Source: Clostridium ljungdahlii DSM 13528 (GTDB lineage Bacteria; Bacillota; Clostridia; Clostridiales; Clostridiaceae). From it: a DNA stretch of 64,000 bases. Positions 34,835 through 43,432 of this stretch are shown here, in pieces. The stretch spans positions 3,782,001 to 3,846,000 of the forward strand of contig NC_014328.1 of NCBI RefSeq assembly GCF_000143685.1. Reading direction: 5' to 3'. Position numbers and translations under genes: made by a program. The notes below the pieces were generated by a model, which saw only the letters and a program-made list of their open reading frames with translations, was not told the origin of the DNA and did not search any database. Position 1 is the stretch's first letter. Every line of letters starts with the position of its first letter.

Positions 34835-35233
34835 ATGAAGGAATCGACCATTACAACTACATTTAAATCAGATATTAAAAAAGTATGGGAAGTAGTTACA
34901 AACAACAATAAATATGAGTGGCGAAGCGATTTAAGTAAAATTGATGTTTCAGAAGATGGAAACTCTTTTACAGAATATACAAAAAATAATTTTCCTACTA
35001 AATTTAACATTACTTTAAAAAAGCCTTATGAGCGATATGAATTTGACATGACTAATAAAAATATGAAGGGTCATTGGATTGGAACTTTTAGTCCTGCTAA
35101 TAATGGTACCCAGATTGAATTTGCAGAAAAAGTATCAGTAAATAATCCTATAATGAATTTGTTTGCAGGTTTGTATCTAAAAAAACAGCAGTCACTTTAT
35201 ATTGCAGATTTAAAAAAGGAACTAGGTGAATAA
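34835..35233 (+). CDS. SRPBCC-family protein (polyketide cyclase-like)
   Basis: A 132-residue START/Bet v1-like fold protein: ITTTFKSDIKKVWEVVTNNN at the N terminus, TEYTKNNFPTKFNI and GTQIEFAEKVSVNNP as central strands, and a long C-terminal helix. These proteins bind hydrophobic ligands; no ligand can be named. The ATG at 34835 is preferred over 34826, which overlaps the GAGGGAG site. A TATAAT box lies at 34776-34781. Confidence 0.82.
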   Translation: MKESTITTTFKSDIKKVWEVVTNNNKYEWRSDLSKIDVSEDGNSFTEYTKNNFPTKFNITLKKPYERYEFDMTNKNMKGHWIGTFSPANNGTQIEFAEKVSVNNPIMNLFAGLYLKKQQSLYIADLKKELGE

Positions 35234-35247
35234 ATTTCATATTACTT

Positions 35248-35775
35248 TTATGTTGCTATGACCCGTTTATAAATTATTTCTGCTGCATCTTTTGCTGAGA
35301 TTTCATCTACATCTATTTTATCTGTATCCATTTTTAGATAATTGTTTAACCTGGGAACACTTCTATCAATGACATCTTCTGTTCTGGTTCCATTTTCAAT
35401 ATCTTTTGTAATTCGTTCAATTAATGATTTTTCTGAACATATAAGAGAAAACTTATACACCTTACAGCCCCTTTTGTTTATTCTAGATAATACATCATCA
35501 AGAATACTTTGCATATGCATTACCCAACAAAATATAATATTTTCATACTCCGAACATGAAATGAAATTATTTAGCATATATGTAATATTATCAATTACCA
35601 TACTTTTAGTTTCATCTGTAACGATGAAGGGTGACATATTCCAGCACCAATCACCGTCAAGGAAGACACATTTAGGCAGCAGTTTTTGTAATTCTTTACT
35701 TGTTGCTGTCTTTCCTACACCCATTGTTCCATTTATGAAAATAAGATTTTTTATCATTTTACCCTTGTCATTCAT
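35248..35775 (-). CDS. P-loop kinase-like ATPase
   Basis: A ~175-residue protein with Walker A FINGTMGVGKTATSKEL near the N terminus, followed by FLDGDWCWNMSPF, and a lid-type region LIERITKDIENGTR. This matches small-molecule or nucleotide kinases of the AAA_18/shikimate-kinase-like group. Substrate unknown. The start is uncertain among 35781 (TTG), 35775 (ATG, with GGAAG 9 bases upstream) and 35757 (ATG). It begins directly at the end of the nitroreductase gene, so the two are probably co-transcribed. Confidence 0.78.
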   Translation of the reverse strand: MNDKGKMIKNLIFINGTMGVGKTATSKELQKLLPKCVFLDGDWCWNMSPFIVTDETKSMVIDNITYMLNNFISCSEYENIIFCWVMHMQSILDDVLSRINKRGCKVYKFSLICSEKSLIERITKDIENGTRTEDVIDRSVPRLNNYLKMDTDKIDVDEISAKDAAEIIYKRVIAT

Positions 35776-35781
35776 AATCAA

Positions 35782-36324
35782 TTACTTCCAGCTTTCATAA
35801 TGTATAATTTCTTCCAGTTTCTTTCGTAGACGAGGTTTAGGCTTTTCATCTGCATAACCAAGTGTGACAATTCCAACTACATATTTATCATCAGGTATAT
35901 TTAAAATTGGTCTTATTTCATTTTGTACAAACCATCCAACCCAACAAGTACCTAATCCCAGGTTATCAGCTCCAAGCAATATATTTTCTACAGAGATTGA
36001 AGTATCTCTAATTATCTGTTTAAGTTCTTCTTCCGGACTGTTTTCATCCAATGATACAGCTATTTTTTCGTCTATTCTGCAGCGTATGTCTGCTACACAA
36101 GCAATAAAAACTGGAGCAGAAAGCATCCATTTCTGATTATGACATACTTGTGATATTTTTTGCCTATTTGATTCTGATTTTACCACAATAAAGTGCCATG
36201 GTTGAGTATTGCTTCCTGATGGAGCAAGCCTTGCGCCTTCGATCAACTGCAGTATTTTTTCATTTTCAACTTCTCTATCTATGTATTTCCTTATACTTCT
36301 GCGTGTTGAAATCTCTTCAATCAT
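35782..36324 (-). CDS. Nitroreductase-family FMN oxidoreductase
   Basis: A 180-residue flavoenzyme. The opening IEEISTRRSIRKYIDREVEN, the FMN-binding ARLAPSGSNTQPWHFIVV and the C-terminal LGTCWVGWFVQNEIR with GIVTLGYADEKPKPR identify the family. It reduces nitro or quinone compounds, or serves another flavin reaction. Substrates are not predictable. GAAGGGAAG lies upstream. It is the first gene of a pair with the P-loop kinase. Confidence 0.9.
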   Translation of the reverse strand: MIEEISTRRSIRKYIDREVENEKILQLIEGARLAPSGSNTQPWHFIVVKSESNRQKISQVCHNQKWMLSAPVFIACVADIRCRIDEKIAVSLDENSPEEELKQIIRDTSISVENILLGADNLGLGTCWVGWFVQNEIRPILNIPDDKYVVGIVTLGYADEKPKPRLRKKLEEIIHYESWK

Positions 36325-36527
36325 ATCATCCGCTTCCCTTCTTAATAATTATTTTAACATAACATTATATATTAGCAAAATGTAAACATAGCCTTGCAAC
36401 TTTCAAATTTCATAGTATAATTTTATACAAATATTCAATTTACTTAACCCACATTGAAGATACAACCGCAATTTGTTTTCCTAAGAGTGTTTTTACCTTG
36501 ATAATAATATGATTTGGAGCGTTGAAA

Positions 36528-36992
36528 ATGAAAATTAAAAAGAATAAATTTGACATTATGGTCAATCTTTTAAGTTTATTATGTTTAGTTGGGACAGTTG
36601 TTGTTTTGACTATTCTATGGAAAACAATTCCTGCAAAAATACCTGGACATTATAATGCTGCTGGTACTATTGATAAAGTAACAGACAAGAACTCTTTGAT
36701 TGTGCTTTTACTTGTAGGATGGATTATATTTATTGGGATATCCATTGTAGAAAAATTTCCTCAAATATGGAATACAGGAATACAAGTAACAGAGCAAAAC
36801 AAAGAAAAAGTATATAGAATTTTAAAAAACATGATAGGAACTGTAAAACTTTTGATAGCCTCAGTATTTTCATATTTGACGTTACAATCAACTACCGGGA
36901 AAAATTTATCACCACTATTCCTACCAATCTTTTTAATTTTACTGTTTGGATCGATTGTATTTTTTATATTTCAACTAGTAAAAGAAAAATAA
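36528..36992 (+). CDS. DUF1648 membrane protein
   Basis: A 154-residue protein with four hydrophobic segments. WKTIPAKIPGHYNAAGTIDK between the first two is the hallmark of DUF1648, also found at the N terminus of SdpI-type immunity proteins. The ATG at 36528 has GGAG 8 bases upstream; the TTG at 36522 is less likely. It stands alone, so an immunity role is not supported by neighbours. Confidence 0.83.
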   Translation: MKIKKNKFDIMVNLLSLLCLVGTVVVLTILWKTIPAKIPGHYNAAGTIDKVTDKNSLIVLLLVGWIIFIGISIVEKFPQIWNTGIQVTEQNKEKVYRILKNMIGTVKLLIASVFSYLTLQSTTGKNLSPLFLPIFLILLFGSIVFFIFQLVKEK

Positions 36993-37006
36993 ATGAATTT
37001 TGATTT

Positions 37007-37885
37007 TCATAAATTACTACAGAAATTTTTTCTAAAATTCAGCGGTGATACATTTTTAACTTTTTTATATATACGGCTGAAATAATTTACATCACTAAAT
37101 CCACAATTCAGTGCTATTTCTGTTATATTTAAATCAGTTTCTTGCAGCAATGAATCTGCTTTTTGTATTCTAAGATTATTTATGTAATTCGTTAGAGATC
37201 TACCTGTAATTTGTTTAAATGTCCTGCAAAAATGCTCTTTACTAATATGAGCCATTTCTGAAATTTCATCTAAAGTTATCTTTTCAGTAAAATTTTCGTT
37301 GATGTACAAAAATATATTTTTTAATCTGTTTAGATTATCAACTCGACAGTTAAATTGACCTGCTGTTAAAACTTTTTCAACATATTTTCTGAGTAGCAGT
37401 ACAATAACCTCATATATATATGCTTTTACAGCCAGTTCATATCCAAGCCTTTTTGAAAAATACTCCTCAATAATTTTATCTGCACAATTGAGTATGTCCT
37501 TATCATTTCTAACTAGATTTTTAAATAAAATAAGGTTCTTTGCCAGTGGTACCATAAACTTGGTCTGGCAGGAGTCCATCTGACTACTAAAGAGAAATGA
37601 AAGGTCAACCCTTATAATATAATATATTAAATTATCACATAAGCTTTCACAGTAATGAAGTTCATTGCTGTTTACAATTATAAAATCCCCAGCTTTTACA
37701 TGAATACTTTTATAATTACACCTGATCAAGGCACTACCCTGGATAAAATAAAAAAATTGAAGATGCTCATGCCAATTTTCTTCAAATGTAGCTCCCAGCT
37801 TGTTAACTTTTACTTCGAATATATCTACAAAAAAATTTTTATCGGGCATGTCTTTATAGTAATAATTAATTTTAGATTTATTCAT
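37007..37885 (-). CDS. AraC-family transcriptional regulator
   Basis: A 292-residue regulator. The N-terminal cupin-like domain has HLQFFYFIQGSALIRC and VKAGDFIIVNSNELHYCE. The C-terminal double helix-turn-helix has ISEMAHISKEHFCRTFKQIT and ALNCGFSDVNYFSRIYKK. It is divergent from an MFS drug/solute exporter at 38041, its most likely target. The ligand is unknown. Confidence 0.9.
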   Translation of the reverse strand: MNKSKINYYYKDMPDKNFFVDIFEVKVNKLGATFEENWHEHLQFFYFIQGSALIRCNYKSIHVKAGDFIIVNSNELHYCESLCDNLIYYIIRVDLSFLFSSQMDSCQTKFMVPLAKNLILFKNLVRNDKDILNCADKIIEEYFSKRLGYELAVKAYIYEVIVLLLRKYVEKVLTAGQFNCRVDNLNRLKNIFLYINENFTEKITLDEISEMAHISKEHFCRTFKQITGRSLTNYINNLRIQKADSLLQETDLNITEIALNCGFSDVNYFSRIYKKVKNVSPLNFRKNFCSNL

Positions 37886-38040
37886 AATTACAGCATCCCC
37901 TTATATCAATATAATGCTAATATTAATCAATATATTCAATGAAATTCAATACTTATATTGTTATTATATATCTAGATGTTTCACTAGTAAATATCAATAA
38001 AATACTACTATTTTAAAAAGAAAGGGGTTATCTAACTAAC

Positions 38041-39495
38041 ATGGAATATAAAAATAAATACGGAATTTTACTTGTTGTTATATCTATGACTTTTATGTCC
38101 TGTCTTGTCTCTAATATTGTGAATGTAGCTCTGCCTGTAATGTCAAGAAAACTTTCAGTACCCATGGTGTCTATAGAATGGGTTGTAGCAAGTTATATAA
38201 TCTCGATTTGCTCAACTATTTTAGTATTTGGAAGACTAGGTGATGTAATAGGCAAAATGAAGGTATTTAAATTTGGAATGGTTGTCTTTACTATCGCTTC
38301 CTTCACGTGCGGCATTTCAACTTCATTTACAGAGCTTATTATATTTAGAATTATACAAGGCATTGGTGCTTCAGCTTACATGGCCAACAATCAAGGTATT
38401 ATAACTCAGGTCTTCCCAAGAAATGAAAGAGGAAAAGCCCTTGGAATCTTGGCATCTTCTGTTGCCCTGGGAACTTTAATAGGATCACCTGCAGGTGGAT
38501 TTATTACCTACTATTTAAGCTGGAATTATATATTCTTTGTCAATGTACCTATCGGAGTAATTGCATTTATCGCTGCTTTAAAAGTATTACCTCATAGTAA
38601 AACTCAAAATAAAGAAATAAATAGTGAACTTGATGTAAAAGGATCAACTTTTATTTTCCTGTCAATGGTACTTTTATTTGGTTCCCTGATTCAAGGGCAG
38701 AAGGTCGGATATAATAATCCTATTATAATTACAATATTTATTGTATCTATTCTATTTGTAGTAGTATTTATTGTATTAGAAAATAAAATAGAAAAACCTC
38801 TCATACAAATGAAAATTTTTAAGAACAACGTATTTTCTTTAAGCTTATTTTGTGCATTTATATCATTTGTTTGTCTAAATGCTTCAATAATTATAATACC
38901 TTTTTATCTTCAAGATGCAATGAAACTAAACTCTAGTATAACAGGTCTTATAATGATGATACAGCCACTGGTCATGGCTGTGATTTCTCCGTTTTCAGGA
39001 AACTTGTCAGACAAAATAGGATCTAAGCTTTTAAGTTTTTTAGGACTTTTGCTTATGAGTATAAGTTTTATATTTCTATCATTTTTAAATCAATATTCTT
39101 CTATCACAAAGATTATAATTTATATTGTGGTATTAGGTTTAGGACAATCCTTGTTTCAACCTTCAAATAATTCACTCATAATGTCAACAGTTCCTAAAAA
39201 TGAACTAGGAATAGCTGGCAGTGTCAATTCTCTTGTGAGGAACTTAGGACAAATTATAGGAATTATACTTTCCACAAGCCTCCTATATAGTTTTATGAGC
39301 ATTAAGATAGGTTATCGTATAACAGACTATGTTACAGGAAGAGATGATATTTTCGTATATGGGATGAAATATGTATATATTGTTCTAACTATTGTATGTG
39401 CCTTCGGAGCACTGCTCACTGCTTTTAGAATGCATAATAAGAAAAGCATACAAACAAATCAGTCACCTGCAGATATACATGGCAAAAATTTCTAA
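38041..39495 (+). CDS. MFS transporter, DHA2 (EmrB/QacA) family
   Basis: A 484-residue carrier with 14 predicted helices. GRLGDVIGKMKVFKFGMVVF (motif A), then RIIQGIGASAYMANNQGI and LGTLIGSPAGGFITYY (motif C) mark the drug:proton antiporter-2 family. It is most likely an exporter of toxic or amphipathic compounds. It is divergent from araC with a 155-bp gap that should hold the control sites. Confidence 0.9.
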   Translation: MEYKNKYGILLVVISMTFMSCLVSNIVNVALPVMSRKLSVPMVSIEWVVASYIISICSTILVFGRLGDVIGKMKVFKFGMVVFTIASFTCGISTSFTELIIFRIIQGIGASAYMANNQGIITQVFPRNERGKALGILASSVALGTLIGSPAGGFITYYLSWNYIFFVNVPIGVIAFIAALKVLPHSKTQNKEINSELDVKGSTFIFLSMVLLFGSLIQGQKVGYNNPIIITIFIVSILFVVVFIVLENKIEKPLIQMKIFKNNVFSLSLFCAFISFVCLNASIIIIPFYLQDAMKLNSSITGLIMMIQPLVMAVISPFSGNLSDKIGSKLLSFLGLLLMSISFIFLSFLNQYSSITKIIIYIVVLGLGQSLFQPSNNSLIMSTVPKNELGIAGSVNSLVRNLGQIIGIILSTSLLYSFMSIKIGYRITDYVTGRDDIFVYGMKYVYIVLTIVCAFGALLTAFRMHNKKSIQTNQSPADIHGKNF

Positions 39496-39630
39496 AAGTT
39501 ATCTCTTATATAAGATATTATTTCAAAGCATTTTAAACAATATTTACAGCAGTAAAAGCAATAAAAAATGTAAAATTCTAAACTATAATGTGATGTGAAC
39601 TTAGAATTAGAAAAGGGAAGTGAAATAAAT

Positions 39631-40068
39631 TTGGTTACTATAACTAGAATAACATATGATGATTTAAATGACTTATCAAATTTATATGAGGAACTTTTAG
39701 GTAAAAAAACAAATTTGCAAAAATTCAAGGATAAGTTTACATTAATTAATTCAAACAAAAACTATATATTAATTGGAGCAAAAGATAGTGATAATACTTT
39801 AGTTGGCTCATTATTAGGTATTATTTGCCAGGACCTTGGCGGCGAATGTAAGCCCTTTATGGTCGTTGAAAATGTAATTGTAAAAAATAATTGTAGACGA
39901 ATGGGAATCGGAAAGACTCTAATGACTTTTATTGAAAGCTTTGCCAGGAAAAAAGACTGCTATTTTACCATGTTAGTATCAGCTTTCAAGAGAAAAGACG
40001 CTCATAAATTTTATGAATCAATTGGATATAACAATGATGTGGTTAAAGGATTTAAAAAGTATCTATAA
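39631..40068 (+). CDS. GNAT-family N-acetyltransferase
   Basis: A 145-residue acetyltransferase. The acetyl-CoA motif is VKNNCRRMGIGKTLMTFIES, followed by MLVSAFKRKDAHKFYESIGY. Start: TTG at 39631 with GGAAGTG 8 bases upstream; the ORF extends to GTG 39595 without a site. Substrate unknown. It lies between the MFS gene and the thiamin-salvage leader. Confidence 0.85.
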   Translation: MVTITRITYDDLNDLSNLYEELLGKKTNLQKFKDKFTLINSNKNYILIGAKDSDNTLVGSLLGIICQDLGGECKPFMVVENVIVKNNCRRMGIGKTLMTFIESFARKKDCYFTMLVSAFKRKDAHKFYESIGYNNDVVKGFKKYL

Positions 40069-40083
40069 TAGAATAAAAAAAAT

Positions 40084-40112
40084 TTGCATACATGGAAGAC
40101 ATATGGTATGAT
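40084..40112 (+). promoter_or_regulatory. Promoter of the thiWM leader
   Basis: TTGCAT (40084-40089), 17 bp, TATGAT (40107-40112), just upstream of the first aptamer. Confidence 0.7.
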
Positions 40113-40113
40113 T

Positions 40114-40215
40114 TTCATAAAAAGGGAGCATGCTTAAGCATGCTGAGAGGAAGTATATGCTTCGACCTATAACTTGATTCGGATAATGCCGACGTAAGGA
40201 AATATTTAATTTATG
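40114..40215 (+). promoter_or_regulatory. TPP riboswitch (canonical)
   Basis: All core elements are present. GGGAGC opens P2, CTGAGAGG (40143-40150) is the pyrimidine-binding J3/2, CGACC closes P2, and CTTGATTCGGATAATGCC, then GACGTAAGGAAAT, forms P4/P5 with the pyrophosphate-binding GGATAATGCC (40181-40190). It is followed by its own terminator at 40244. Confidence 0.95.
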
Positions 40216-40243
40216 CTGTTTTTGTATGTTTTATGAGTGTAGA

Positions 40244-40277
40244 TGGAATGTGCCTTACAAGGTATGTTCCATTTTTT
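40244..40277 (+). terminator. Terminator of the TPP riboswitch
   Basis: TGGAATGTGCC pairs imperfectly with GGTATGTTCCA, followed by six T. This is the expression platform of the canonical TPP aptamer. Confidence 0.82.
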
Positions 40278-40285
40278 ATATTTAA

Positions 40286-40315
40286 AAAGCAGTGGGGGAG
40301 CGCCCGGGGCTTTAT
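40286..40315 (+). other. GC-rich hairpin between the two leader RNAs
   Basis: AAAGC and GCTTT bracket a run of G and C (GTGGGGGAGCGCCCGGGG), unlike the AT-rich surroundings. It has no T run. It could insulate or pause polymerase between the first terminator and the second aptamer. Confidence 0.4.
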
Positions 40316-40327
40316 AATAAAAATACA

Positions 40328-40423
40328 ACTAAATAGCGAGGGAACTTGTGTTTCAAGGTGAGAGGAAGCTTTTGAGCTTCGACCGACCAATATGATTTGT
40401 CATATAGGGAATTGCTATTTGGT
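40328..40423 (+). promoter_or_regulatory. TPP-riboswitch-like RNA lacking the P4/P5 pyrophosphate arm
   Basis: P1 is a 10-bp stem (ACTAAATAGC with GCTATTTGGT, 40328-40337 and 40414-40423). Inside are GAGGGAAC, an ACTTG/CAAG stem, TGAGA (40359-40363) at the J3/2 position, GGAAGC/GCTTC and CGACC, just as in the canonical copy 190 bases upstream. The usual P4/P5 with GGATAATGCC is absent; instead there is a simple hairpin TATGA-TTTG-TCATA (40391-40404) followed by the conserved AGGGAA. It may sense a non-phosphorylated thiamin precursor, or be a decaying copy. Confidence 0.6.
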
Positions 40424-40509
40424 TACTCTAAAATTATGCCTACAATAATGATGTTTATTTCCTATGTGATAAATTTAGAAAATAAATATTATTATGGAGG
40501 TACTTTATT

Positions 40510-41079
40510 ATGGAAAGAAACTCAAAACTATTAAAAAAACTTATGCTGGCAATGATGGTGGCAATGGGAGTTGTCATTTCGCCAATTCTTCGTATAGAAG
40601 GAATGTGTCCTATGTCTTCTGTTATAAATATTACATGTGCAGTTTTTTTTGGACCTTGGTATGCGCTGCTTTGTGCTGTTTGTATTGGAATTATAAGAAT
40701 GTTTCTTATGGGAATTCCACCTTTAGCTTTGACAGGTGCTGTTTTCGGAGCTTTTTTAGCAGGATTTTTATATAGAATATCTAAGAATACTTTGATTTTT
40801 GCAGTTTTAGGTGAAGTTATCGGAACAGGTATTATAGGCGCTGTTGTCTCATCGCCTATTATGACATATTTCTGGGGCAAAAAAGGCCTTTCACTTATGT
40901 TTTATATTCCTTTATTCTTTACTGCTACAATTATTGGTGGAACAATTGCCTTTATTTTTTTAGGAACATTAAGCAAAAATGGAATGCTTATAAAGATTCA
41001 GAAAGACTTGGGGGTAAAAGTCTATGACAAATCAACAGACACTGATAAACAACCTATTGCAAATAAAACGCAATGTTAA
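40510..41079 (+). CDS. thiW: ECF transporter S component for thiazole (ThiW)
   Basis: A 189-residue membrane protein with about five helices. The ThiW signature lies in the N-terminal half, VISPILRIEGMCPMSSVINI, then FFGPWYALLCAVCIGIIRM and PLALTGAVFGAFLAGFLY. It is the substrate-specific subunit for hydroxyethylthiazole; the energising EcfAAT module must be encoded elsewhere. GGAGG lies before the ATG. It overlaps thiM by 56 bp and stands behind two thiamin-related leader RNAs. Confidence 0.93.
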   Translation: MERNSKLLKKLMLAMMVAMGVVISPILRIEGMCPMSSVINITCAVFFGPWYALLCAVCIGIIRMFLMGIPPLALTGAVFGAFLAGFLYRISKNTLIFAVLGEVIGTGIIGAVVSSPIMTYFWGKKGLSLMFYIPLFFTATIIGGTIAFIFLGTLSKNGMLIKIQKDLGVKVYDKSTDTDKQPIANKTQC

Positions 41080-41854
41080 AATAAAAAAACCTCTTATTCA
41101 TTATATTACAAATCCAATTTCAATAAATGATTGTGCAAATGCAATGCTTGCTATTGGGGCAAAACCTATTATGGCCGAGCATCCTCTAGAAGTTTCTGAA
41201 ATTACATCTGCTTCTAACGCACTTGGAGTTAACCTTGGAAATATAACCGATGTTAGAATGAAATCCATGTTGATTTCAGGCAAAACGGCTTTTAAAGAAA
41301 GAATTCCCCAAGTAATTGATCTTGTTGGTGTTGGCTGCAGTAAATTGAGGTTTAATTATGCAAAGAAATTTATTTCTCAGTGTCATCCAGACGTCATCAA
41401 AGGTAATTTATCTGAAATAAGAGCACTTTGTGGTATAGAAAGCAATGCAAAAGGAATAGATGCAGGGGAATGTGATAAGATAACAGAGGATAACTTTGAT
41501 GAAAATATAGAAATTGTAAAAAAACTATCCCTTAGAACAAATTCTGTTATTGCAGCTACTGGTGCAGTAGATGTAATAACTAACGGCAGCAAAACATATT
41601 TAATAAAAAACGGTTGTGAAATGCTTTCAATGGTAACAGGTACAGGGTGTATGGTTACTGCACTTATAGCAAGTTATATTTCTTCCTTAGATATATTTGG
41701 TGCTACTATTTTAGCTGTATCACTTATGGGAATATGCGGAGAACTTTCTCATCATGTTACCGGTATAGGAAGTTTTAGAACTAATCTTATAGATAACTTA
41801 TTTACAATTTCTGATAACACTATAATAAATAAAATAAAGTGTGAATTAAAATAA
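41024..41854 (+). CDS. thiM: Hydroxyethylthiazole kinase
   Basis: A 276-residue ribokinase-like enzyme that phosphorylates hydroxyethylthiazole for thiamin salvage. HYITNPISINDCANAMLAIG, KPIMAEHPLEV and the C-terminal ATP/anion-hole GTGCMVTALIASY are family signatures. The start lies inside thiW with GGGGGT 8 bases upstream. Together with ThiW it imports and traps thiazole. Confidence 0.95.
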   Translation: MTNQQTLINNLLQIKRNVKIKKPLIHYITNPISINDCANAMLAIGAKPIMAEHPLEVSEITSASNALGVNLGNITDVRMKSMLISGKTAFKERIPQVIDLVGVGCSKLRFNYAKKFISQCHPDVIKGNLSEIRALCGIESNAKGIDAGECDKITEDNFDENIEIVKKLSLRTNSVIAATGAVDVITNGSKTYLIKNGCEMLSMVTGTGCMVTALIASYISSLDIFGATILAVSLMGICGELSHHVTGIGSFRTNLIDNLFTISDNTIINKIKCELK

Positions 41855-41870
41855 AAAAGCTTTAATAATT

Positions 41871-41902
41871 GGGTAACATACCTAAACCAAGTACGTTATC
41901 CC
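41871..41902. terminator. Hairpin between convergent thiM and merR
   Basis: GGGTAAC (41871-41877) pairs with GTTATCCC (41895-41902), with an inner TAC/GTA pair. A T-rich stretch follows on the minus strand (AAAGCTTTTTTATTTT). Confidence 0.6.
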
Positions 41903-43317
41903 TATTCTACCGGCATATAGTTATAAACAGCTGACTCCCTGGTATCTTTACAATCACTGCTGTATAACGTCAGCACAGGAAACTCAACAATTTTATGCGC
42001 CTGGGAAATGAATGTAATTAACGGTATTTCATTTTTCATAAAGCTCTTTAAATTTTTACTTTCTGAAGTAGTATACCAGGCATGCTTATGAGAAGGTATA
42101 GTAAATACTTGCATGTCTTTCGGTATTTGTTCTGCTTTTGAAACTTGTACCCCTACTATAAACGAAAAGCTTAATTTGTGAATTAAAGTTTTAGGCTTTT
42201 CATATTGAGGAAGACTGTCTATTCCATTTATTGTATAAATATCACCGGGATTTATCACATTACTAATTTCATCAATTCTTTTTCTAAAATTCTCAATTAG
42301 TTTAGGTGTTTTGCCAGGGGGAATAATTTTTTTATATTCACAGCCAACAAAAGTCATTTCAGGTAAAGTAATTATCCCCATATTATTTTCAATTTCATTA
42401 GCACTAACCTTAGAATTCTCTGTGTACACCTTTTTCATTTTGCAATTAACTGATGAAAGATTTTCTTGAAATTTTTTGTACTTTGAACTGAGTACCTTTA
42501 AATCTTCATCTATTAATTTAAGTAAATCGTTCATATATTTTATATTATCCTTAGAACTTGTATAACTTACAAACTGCTCTAACAATTTCAAATCAGTTTC
42601 AGTTAGTTCAGCATCATACAAGTTATCTACATAATTTTGAATGTCTTCTTCATTCATTGAATAAAAATCTTTATCTCTGTTTTTAATTATTTCTTCAAGC
42701 AAATTCCAATCAATTTCATCTAATTCCATGTTTTCTAATATTTCTTTATTAACTTTTAACTCATGACTGTCGTCAAGTGTTTTAACAAGATGAATCCAGG
42801 CATTTTCCTTTTCTCTACTGTCAATTGGCTCATCAAGGTAATTTGAATACTTCAAACAAATATATCTACCAAAAAATCCAGGAAAGATGCGTATCAGCTC
42901 TCTTTTCATATACCCTTCTTTTTCCCTTTCACTCATGTCAAGGCTTCTTTTTAGCAGCATCATGTCATCAGTAACTTTGCCTATATCGGAACTTGGAAAA
43001 CTAATGTCATTTATGCACAGCTGGAAAATTTCCTTCGATCTTTCCATATTTAAAATTTGTGCCTTTATCTTATTTAAATGTTCTGTAAATATCTTTTCCA
43101 TTTCTTTAGGGTTCACTAATATTTCTTTAATCTTTTTTACTGGTATATCAAAGTTTCTTAAAACAGAGATTTGCTTTAATTTTTCAATATCTTTTTTAGT
43201 ATAATCCCTATAGTTATTTTCCTTATTTACTGAAGGACTAATAAGTCCATTTTCCTCATAATAGTTTATGGCTTTTTTTGTAAGAGATGTGATCTCCATA
43301 ACTTCACTTATCTTCAT
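41902..43317 (-). CDS. Large MerR-family regulator with GyrI-like effector domain
   Basis: A 471-residue protein, far longer than a typical MerR (120-280). The N-terminal MerR domain has ITSLTKKAINYYEENGLISP and NNYRDYTKKDIEKLKQISVL, then a dimerisation helix. A ~200-residue helical middle region of unknown type follows. The C-terminal ~155 residues (from IITLPEMTFVGCEYKKI) look like a GyrI/AraC-effector domain that binds small drugs, as in BmrR-type regulators. It is probably a sensor of toxic compounds. Its own promoter has the long 19-bp spacer typical of MerR targets. Confidence 0.85.
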   Translation of the reverse strand: MKISEVMEITSLTKKAINYYEENGLISPSVNKENNYRDYTKKDIEKLKQISVLRNFDIPVKKIKEILVNPKEMEKIFTEHLNKIKAQILNMERSKEIFQLCINDISFPSSDIGKVTDDMMLLKRSLDMSEREKEGYMKRELIRIFPGFFGRYICLKYSNYLDEPIDSREKENAWIHLVKTLDDSHELKVNKEILENMELDEIDWNLLEEIIKNRDKDFYSMNEEDIQNYVDNLYDAELTETDLKLLEQFVSYTSSKDNIKYMNDLLKLIDEDLKVLSSKYKKFQENLSSVNCKMKKVYTENSKVSANEIENNMGIITLPEMTFVGCEYKKIIPPGKTPKLIENFRKRIDEISNVINPGDIYTINGIDSLPQYEKPKTLIHKLSFSFIVGVQVSKAEQIPKDMQVFTIPSHKHAWYTTSESKNLKSFMKNEIPLITFISQAHKIVEFPVLTLYSSDCKDTRESAVYNYMPVE

Positions 43318-43335
43318 TAAAAATTCCCCCTTAGA

Positions 43336-43376
43336 TACTATTCATAGTATAAACCAGTACCCAAGGCATCAGTCAA
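43336..43376 (-). promoter_or_regulatory. MerR-type promoter with 19-bp spacer
   Basis: On the minus strand TTGACT (43376-43371), a 19-bp spacer, TATACT (43351-43346). The dyad TACTAT-TC-ATAGTA (43336-43349) overlaps the -10 and start. A 19-bp spacer is the hallmark of promoters untwisted by MerR proteins, so autoregulation is likely. Confidence 0.72.
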
Positions 43377-43432
43377 TAATCAATTTTTCATACATTCAAA
43401 ATAGAATCCAGGCCATCAGGCATGGACAATGC

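Noticed and set aside
34591..35010. 139-codon minus-strand ORF
   Set aside because: It crosses the CRISPR leader and the start of the SRPBCC gene and has no ribosome-binding site or recognisable domain.
36528..36992. SdpI-type immunity protein for a killing peptide
   Set aside because: Only the DUF1648 part is present and no SdpC-like toxin or SdpR-like regulator lies nearby.
40455..40880. 141-codon minus-strand ORF over thiW
   Set aside because: It is antisense to a clearly identified ThiW and has proline/lysine-rich shadow composition.
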